Source: Ctena decussata
Taxonomy: Eukaryota; Mollusca; Bivalvia; Lucinida; Lucinidae
Reading direction: 5' to 3'
NCBI GenBank assembly: GCA_963989385.1
Contig: OZ022499.1
Span: 53,061,757 to 53,125,756, forward strand
DNA length: 64,000 nucleotides
Part shown: piece by piece, positions 57,753 through 64,000 of the stretch
Numbering within the stretch: position 1 is the first letter of the stretch
Layout of the letters: each line of letters opens with the position of its first letter
The notes under the pieces: generated by a model
What the model was told of the DNA's origin: nothing
Seen by the model: the letters and a program-made list of their open reading frames with translations, nothing else
The model's database searches: none
Position numbers and translations under genes: made by a program

Positions 57753-57963
57753 ATAAAACCAACAAACTGGCACATGCCCTTAGCGAAGACTCGCATAAGC
57801 CTGCGCATCTGAGTCTTTGTTATGGGCTTAAAGGCTAGCTTAGAGTCTAAGCTAGCCCCATGCGTACAGCAAAGCCTTCGATCAGACTGGGCGGATGCCC
57901 AGGCTGATGTGAGTCTTCCCTGGGTGCACATGACACTTTGTTGGTTCTGTCATGGTGTGGCAC
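57753..57963. mobile_element. Palindromic MITE, family A copy 7
   Basis: AACCAACAAACTGGCACATG / CATGACACTTTGTTGGTTCT; abuts the preceding TIR element. Confidence 0.85.
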
Positions 57964-58197
57964 AAGTAGTAACTCAAAAACATTGTCAAAAGCTACTTGT
58001 TTGAAATTATTTTATTTCAATCAGGATAAGTAGTCAAGCAGATGTTGATAATTTCACTAACAAATAAATATTATATAAATTATTAGACAATAAAACAATA
58101 TTTTTTTCCTGAGAAAGGTAATATTTAGGTGGGGTATGCATTTTAAAGACTAAGTGGTATTAAAAAAAAACAATACAGGAAATACAGCACACCTTAT

Positions 58198-58400
58198 CAG
58201 AGCTCCAGAGAAGATGTTTCTTTTGCAGATAATTCAGAGACAATTTTCTTTATTTCTCCATGAAAACATATGTTGTGATCCCCTATTAGAACCATCTCAC
58301 CAACATGGTTCTAATGAAGGGTCCAAACATTATGTTTCTGTATACAAATATGGAAAATTGTCCCTAAGTTATCCCTGTTAATCCTTCTTATCTGGAACAC
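58198..58400. mobile_element. Palindromic MITE, family B copy 8, before exon 13
   Basis: CAGAGCTCCAGAGAAGATG start; centre ATATGTTGTGATCCCCTATT / AATGAAGGGTCCAAACATTAT; end CTTCTTATCTGG. It stops about 35 bp before the exon 13 AG. Confidence 0.82.
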
Positions 58401-58436
58401 TAGAAACTTAATAGCTTTATTCATATGTTTTTTCAG

Positions 58437-58663
58437 GACTACCAGTTGTGAACAAGACACTTGCTTCAGGGACAGAAGAGAGATATCAGAAACCCCATGC
58501 TTGTAAATTTTGCCCTAAAAGCTTCATTTCACGGCAAGATTTGGTCAGGCATACACGTGTACACACTGGAGAGAAGCCTTTTTCTTGTGATGTATGTGGG
58601 AAGGCATTTTCACGGAAAGGAAATATGGAGGTTCACAGAATTGGTCACTTTCATAAAGTATAG
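58437..58663 (+). CDS. Alternative terminal exon 13: C2H2 zinc-finger pair
   Basis: The acceptor TTCATATGTTTTTTCAG|GA (AG 58435-58436) gives a phase-1 frame of 74 residues to TAG at 58661-58663; the joined codon is GGA (Gly). Finger 1 is C-K-F-C, helix SRQDLVR, H-T-R-V-H; finger 2 is C-D-V-C, helix RKGNMEV, H-R-I-G-H; linker TGEKPFS. It shares H-A-C-x-x-C-P-x-S-F, the SRxDL helix and finger 2 almost entirely with exon 12. Its upstream intron ends in a palindromic MITE (58198-58400). It is the last exon of the array seen here; the array may continue past the window. Confidence 0.92.
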
Positions 58664-59262
58664 AAAAAGGAGGCTGTACTCAGTGTTTTTATTATAAATA
58701 GTATTGCTGTTAAGTTTTGATAAGAATTGGAAATCTATTTTATCTGTCAAACAAGAGACTTTCTCTCTGATATATGTAGGGCTGATTTTTGACAACATTT
58801 GATAAAGGAAATGTATATATATATATGACTTCTCATTGCTCATATGTCACTTTTAAGTATTTCACAACTCATTGTACATGTTGGAAAGCTGCTTAGCACT
58901 TGAGGTGTTTGTTTTATTTTAAAAAAAAAGACGACTTTTTGCTGGAATAACCCGAATGAAGATGTATACATTAAAATACACATTTACTGTGATGCCCTAA
59001 TAGTTTTAGTGAGGTACTGGTAAAATAACTGAACAGAAACATTTTTTCATGAAGTATTCATGCAAGTAAATGTAGTATTGGAAAAGTCTGCAAAACAAGA
59101 TGATAAGTTGCGGAGACATGGAACTGACTTTAGACTTGGACAACCTAGTAGATCCTACTGAAGAAATATTTTCAACATAATTAGTAGCTATTTTAGTGTC
59201 TCGTTAGATATTTCTGTACAGCAAGAGTTTAGAAGCTGAAAACGCTTTCTTGAATGCATAAT
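58664..59262. other. 3' flank of exon 13, nothing recognised
   Basis: AT-rich, probably 3'UTR at first. No repeat or further finger exon was found. Confidence 0.55.
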
Positions 59263-59495
59263 TGAGCCATGCAAGACAGGAGAAAAAAACATAAGTGGCA
59301 TGGGTGCCCAGTTAAGTCTCCAACCAGCTTGGGCATCTGCCCAGTCTAATCAGTCTTTGCTTTGGGCGTGGAGGTAACTTAGAACCTTAGGTACCCTCTA
59401 AGGGCACAGCGAAGACTGTGATCAGACTGGGCAGATACCAAGGCTTCCCTGGGCACACATGCCACTATGTTGGTTTTGTTGTGTCCTGGCTCAAT
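59263..59495. mobile_element. Palindromic MITE, family A copy 8
   Basis: TTGAGCCATGCAAGACAGGA and TTGTTGTGTCCTGGCTCAA ends; the middle has GTGATCAGACTGGGCAGAT. Confidence 0.82.
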
Positions 59496-59649
59496 TGTGA
59501 AATGTATTGATCATAGTACGACAATTTTAAGCAAGAGCAGAATCTGATGAAGTACATAATCAGTTGCTGTGTTCTGTGTTACTAAATATTCAGATTTGTC
59601 AGTGTTTCTGTAGTTTATGAGTTTGGACTTGTAATTTGGTACTTTAACC

Positions 59650-59852
59650 CAAAGATCTAGATAAGAGGGGTATTTGATGATAATTAAGGGATAATTTTCT
59701 TTATTTTTCATTAAAACATATGTTGTGACCCCTCATCTAAACCGTCTGGTTGAGACTGTTCAGATGAGGGGTCACAACATATGTTTTTATCCAGAATTAA
59801 AAAAAAATATCCCTAATTATCACCAAATACTTTCTCTTATCTAGGGCTCTGT
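59650..59852. mobile_element. Palindromic MITE, family B copy 9
   Basis: AGATCTAGATAAGAGGGGTA and TCTCTTATCTAGGGCTCTG ends; perfect centre CATATGTTGTGACCCCTCAT / ATGAGGGGTCACAACATATG. Confidence 0.9.
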
Positions 59853-60454
59853 AAATTAACCTCTTCTGCTCTGTACTGTTTTGAAGTTTTGCTTCAAGTA
59901 GTTGCAACAGGAAAAGACAGTTGATGCTTTGCATTTGTCTGTCTATATTTGATTCAGTTCAAGCAGATGCAGAATTAGATTGATAATAAGATGCAACATA
60001 GTAAATCTTTGGCCTCCTAATTTTGTGTTGTGAAAAGAACAGGACTGGTGAACTGTCTTGTTTTCTGTTGTGTGAAGGCTGCAGCCTTACTATTCAGAAC
60101 AGAGGACAATTGTTACCTTTTGATGGAAAAGCATCAACCTACTCACTCAGAAACATTGACTTTCTGATTGTCTCATGATGAAATAGGTATAGAGCAGCAA
60201 TTAAAGGAACTGTAGATAGGAAAATGTAGTATTTTATTATGAAAAGATTCTCTTTCTCAAAGAAATTCAGGCTTTTCCTCACATATCAGATTCAAAAACT
60301 GTGTGAATGTATAGGCTGTTCATGCTGATTGAGAGTTACACTCTGAAACCACAATCCAGGGATTACTGGTCAAATAATGCCAAGTTCATGATTCTTCAAT
60401 GGCTTCTGAACTATATCGTGCTCATCTTTAACTCCCCTGTTCCCCAAGTGGCTC

Positions 60455-60620
60455 AAACAGACTAAGAAGTGGCAGTGGTATAGTGGCTTATGTGCTAAGA
60501 TACCAGTAGGGCTAGTCGGATCCCCCTCCTCCTGTCTTTTGGATAAGACTTTAAACAGAGGTCCCTGTCACAGTATGATCTATGTGTTGCTGCGATGTTA
60601 GACTCAAATTCACTCACTCA
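60455..60620 (+). mobile_element. Probable tRNA-derived SINE, second family
   Basis: GGCAGTGGTATAGTGGCTTA is A-box-like, GCTAGTCGGATCC is B-box-like, and TTGGATAAGACTTTAAACAG + AGGTCCC is a core piece common in animal SINEs. Confidence 0.55.
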
Positions 60621-61041
60621 GTCTGACTTGAATGAAATACTGTGACCGTGAAGCCATTTGTTCCCTTTCATTGGAGAAACATCAGCGTACCTACTTGGAA
60701 CAGCAATTTGTTGATTGTCACTGATATTATAGAAATGGGACAGCAGTAAGAGGGACAGTAGATAGGAACAATATAGTATTCCATAATGACATGATCCTCT
60801 CTCCTAAAAATAAGTTCTGGACTTTCATTTGCATGCCATTGATCATAAACGTTATTGATGTATAATATATGCTCTTATGTTGTTTGTCAGAAAATGCACA
60901 CACACTGTAGGGATTTATCTTTTGATAAAATTTTATAGAAATAAACAGGTAGTTATAAAACAATGTGTTTCTTTCCAATTCCAAATCAAGTGCAAGCCCT
61001 GGTTTTTAGGTAAGCTTTGGTACCTGTAGACTTCCAGTGGT

Positions 61042-61306
61042 GCCGGGCCGTGTAGCGCAATCGGTAGGGCACCTGGCTCATAAGTCAGAGGTCCTGGGTT
61101 CGAAATCTGGTCTGGCCACATACTTACGTTTCTCCTCCCGCTGATTCAAGAAGGGCAGTTGTCAGTTACTGGCGAAAGTATGTGCACTTAGTACTGATTA
61201 ACCGCTTAAGAGGTCTAAGCCTGCCCAGGAATAGTGTGGTTAGGTTATCTGACCGTCCCGACATGACCATAGCTGTTTACCGTGCAAGAAATCAATCAAT
61301 CAATCA
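61042..61306 (+). mobile_element. tRNA-derived SINE with 12-bp target duplication
   Basis: Family head, anticodon loop CTCATAA, tail AAATCAATCAATCAATCA. ACTTCCAGTGGT flanks it at 61030-61041 and 61307-61318. Confidence 0.93.
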
Positions 61307-61572
61307 ACTTCCAGTGGTATTCTTTTGCCCACCATTCGGCTTAGTCTTGTCAAGTTCTGCAGACACTAGTACCAACCTTAATTAGGAAACATGCAAACAA
61401 AGCAGATACAAAATTGAGACAGCTGAAATTGAGTTAAGTCATCTGGATTCACAGTGTTTTGCCATTCCCCTCTCAGAAATGATCCCAAATAATGGTATCT
61501 GAGTCAGTCTTACATAATTTCAGTATAAGATGGGTTTTTCCCTTCCAAAACAAGAAGATGGATATACATGGT

Positions 61573-61637
61573 GGGCCGTCCCGACATGACCTTAGTTGTT
61601 TACCGTGGACGTTAAGCATCAAATCAACCAACCAACC
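61573..61637 (+). mobile_element. 5'-truncated SINE insertion, 65 bp
   Basis: Only the last part of the SINE (GTCCCGACATGACCTTAGTT ... CAACCAACCAACC). ATATACATGGT flanks it at 61562-61572 and 61638-61648. Confidence 0.9.
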
Positions 61638-61894
61638 ATATACATGGTCGGGGTTGTTTCGGAGTGGAAAACTGCTGTTTTACAAGTGCTGAAACACTTT
61701 GGTAAAAGATATACCTTTCCTAAATAATGGACACAAATGCAAAAACAGTGGAAAGATCAACATTGGGGAGTCACATCACTAGCTCAATCAGGAGTGTCAA
61801 ATGGTAAATTCTACGGCATATCACTGTAAGTGCACAGACTTTTACTGGTTCATCTCTTTGTTTGCATGTTAACAAGAGCTGTAATTGCGATCAG

Positions 61895-62127
61895 GGCCCA
61901 GTTGTTCAAAGCATCGTTAGCCTAACGAGCCCGTTAAGAGGTCAACTCATTAAGTGTTTTCTGACTTTATAACCAAATACACTCATATTTTTTGTTGAAA
62001 ATAGGTGAGAAGCTTGCAAAAGCTTCACATTTTTTCAATAAAAAATTTTGCCGTATTTGAGATATTGATGTTTGAAATTTTAATGTCTCGTTAACTAAGG
62101 AGGTCGTTAGTTTTGGACAACTGGGCC
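61895..62127. mobile_element. TIR MITE, 233 bp
   Basis: GGCCCAGTTGTTCAAAGCAT and TTTTGGACAACTGGGCC are inverted ends; inner CGTTAGCC..AACGAG and CTCGTTAAC. Confidence 0.88.
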
Positions 62128-62140
62128 ATGATCTTTGATT

Positions 62141-63707
62141 ATGTCCCCCCACCAAAGGTGAGGGGGGACATATTGTTTTCAGTGGGGATCCCGTCGGCGT
62201 CAGCGTCGGCGTGACAGATTCTTGTATGCGCGATATCTCTTGAACCAATGGATGGAATTTCACCAAACTTGCATGGATATATTATTGGGACAAGCTTATG
62301 AGCTGATTAGATTTTGGTGACCTTGACCTCATTTTCAAGGTCACAGGAGGACTTAGATGACAATTTCTTGTATGCGCGATATCTCTTGAACCAATGGGTG
62401 GAATTTCACCAAACTTGCATGGATACATCATTGGGACAAGTGTAAGAGCTGATTAGATTTTGGTGACCTTGATCTTATTTTCAAGGTCACTGGAGGACTT
62501 AGATGACAATTTCTTGTACCCAATTTCTTGTATGCGCGATATCTCTTGAACCAGTGGATGGAATTTCACCAAACTTGCATGGATACATCATTGGGACAAG
62601 TGTAAGAGCTGATTAGATTTTGGTGACCTTGACCTTATTTTCAAGGTCACTGGAGGACTTAGATGACAATTTCTTGTACCCAATTTCTTGCATGCGCAAT
62701 ATCTCTTGAACCAGTGGATGGAATTTCACCAAACTTCCATGGATATATCATTGGGACAAGTGTAAGAGCTGATTAGATTTTGGTGACCATGACCTCATTT
62801 TCAAGGTCACAGGAGGACTAAGATGACAATTTTTTTTTACCCACTACATCTCCTGAACCAATGGATGGAATTTCACAAAACTTGCATGGATACATTATTG
62901 GGACAAGTTTTTGAGCTGATTAGATTTTGGTGACCTTAACCTCATTTTCAAGGTCACTGGAGGACTTGGATGACAATTTCTTGTACTCACTATAACTCCT
63001 GAACCAATGGATGGAATTTCACTAAACTTGCCTGGATACATGATTGGGACAAGTGTATGAGCTGTTTAGATTTTGGTGACCTTGACCTTATTTTCAAGGT
63101 CACTGGAGGACTAACATGGCAATTCCTTGTACCCACAATATCTCCTGAACCAATAGATGGAATTTTGCCAAACTTACGTGGCTACATGATTTGGACAAGT
63201 TTAAGAGCTGAACAAAATTTTGGTGACCTTGACCTCATTTTCAAGGTCACAGGAGGAGTTAGACATGTGAAAATTTCTCTAAATTTGATGTATCTCTTTA
63301 AGCTTTGGCTTGATTTCCACTTTACTTTCTTAGATATACCTATGAGACAGTCTCAAGAGTGTAGTGTGTTTTGATGACCTTGACCCATTTTCAAGGTCAA
63401 AAGCTATCTTACAAATGCGTATTTTTCTCTCTTAAAAATGAGATATCTTGAACCAGTGGATGGATATTCATCAGACTTGCATGAATGTATTATTGTGACA
63501 GGTTTAAGACATGTTTAGTAGTTGGTGACCTTGACCCATTTTTGAAGGACATAGTCTTCTATGTAGGATATCTTTAGAACCAGTGGATGGATTTTGTCCA
63601 AACTTGCATAGATATTTTATTTGTACAGGCTTTTTATTCATTAGAGGGGATGGGAAATGGGCTGGTGGGGGGACATCAGTTTTTCTCTGGAAAACATTTC
63701 TAGTTTT
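62141..63707 (+). mobile_element. Helentron-like tandem element E8
   Basis: Hairpin ATGTCCCCCCACC / GGTGAGGGGGGACAT, then GTCGGCGTCAGCGTCGGCG. The body has ~160-bp units with AATTTCACCAAACTTGCATG and TGACCTTGACC..TTTTCAAGGTCA. The 3' end has GGTGGGGGGACAT, hairpin GTTTTTCTCTGGAAAAC and TTTCTAGTTTT. Confidence 0.85.
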
Positions 63708-63714
63708 CACTTGT

Positions 63715-63905
63715 GAAGCTTCTCTATGATTCTGTGACTGTAAGCAGCTTTTCTCTGATGCTAACCCTTTAAATTTGTTGAAATCCTTTTACTATACAGT
63801 AATTTGTTGAAATGTGCGCTTATTTAAGAAAGTTTGCCACAAGTATTTGCTACCAGTTTGAAAAAGTTAGTGCACAGGGCGCTAATAAGGTCGATTAGGG
63901 TATGC
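63715..63905. mobile_element. Right part of a 31574-type TIR element
   Basis: GACTGTAAGCAGCTTTTCTC and GAAATGTGCGCTTATTTAAG match the element at 31574; the end is GGGCGCTAATAAGGTCGATT. Confidence 0.65.
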
Positions 63906-64000
63906 AAAATAGGAATTGCATGTATTTTGTTTTGGTGGATGAATCATGAATTTTCACACTTTTATGAGCATCAGTTCTAAAGTCATCAGCAGTCAAAACT

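Overview
The window reads as a stretch of animal nuclear DNA, most likely from a bivalve mollusc. It is AT-rich, has no long ORFs, has GT/AG-bounded coding islands, carries tRNA-derived SINEs with target-site duplications, and is packed with palindromic MITEs and Helentron-like repeats. The bivalve call is an inference from repeat style, not from a database match.

The coding content is one architecture. Bases 1-61 are the 3' end of an upstream exon: a lysine-rich, NLS-like tail ending at a phase-1 splice donor. Downstream, all on the + strand and spread over about 54 kb, are thirteen short islands (221-293 nt) at 4094, 7809, 15853, 18228, 19681, 21344, 24906, 28141, 35716, 42518, 49894, 52868 and 58437. 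Each starts at a pyrimidine-tract/AG acceptor, is open in phase 1, encodes exactly one pair of C2H2 zinc fingers, and ends in its own stop codon. Joining the donor G to every acceptor gives a Gly or Asp codon and keeps the fingers in frame. The simplest reading is a single gene whose common N-terminal part is spliced to one of at least 13 alternative 3' terminal exons. Each isoform would then have a different two-finger DNA-reading end, as in insect lola, Broad, tramtrack and fruitless. The common part, possibly a BTB domain, lies outside the window and is not seen. Four exons (18228, 19681, 21344, 24906) and the true starts of others lack a usable ATG, as expected for internal splice-joined exons.

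The exon array shows birth and decay. Exons 5 and 6 are a segmental tandem duplication including flanks. Exons 12 and 13 are close paralogues. Exon 8 is followed by a broken partial copy of itself, and finger relics survive near 8670 and 30430. Exon 4 is a divergent pair without the TGEKP linker, exon 3 has lost one zinc-binding Cys, and exons 5 and 6 carry a 3-residue insertion in finger 1.

The rest is introns and repeats. One class (5337, 11365, 28814, 33022, 37697, 39532, 44602, 54631, 62141) shares a 5' hairpin, a CGTC-type microsatellite, about 160-180 bp tandem units, the reverse complement of the 5' end, then a small hairpin and a CTTG/CTAG+T end. That matches non-autonomous Helentron (HINE) structure. 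There are also several families of near-perfect palindromic MITEs, larger TIR elements, five full-length tRNA-SINEs and one truncated copy, a ~45-bp minisatellite and a LINE reverse-transcriptase relic. Stretches not listed are AT-rich intron in which I recognise nothing.
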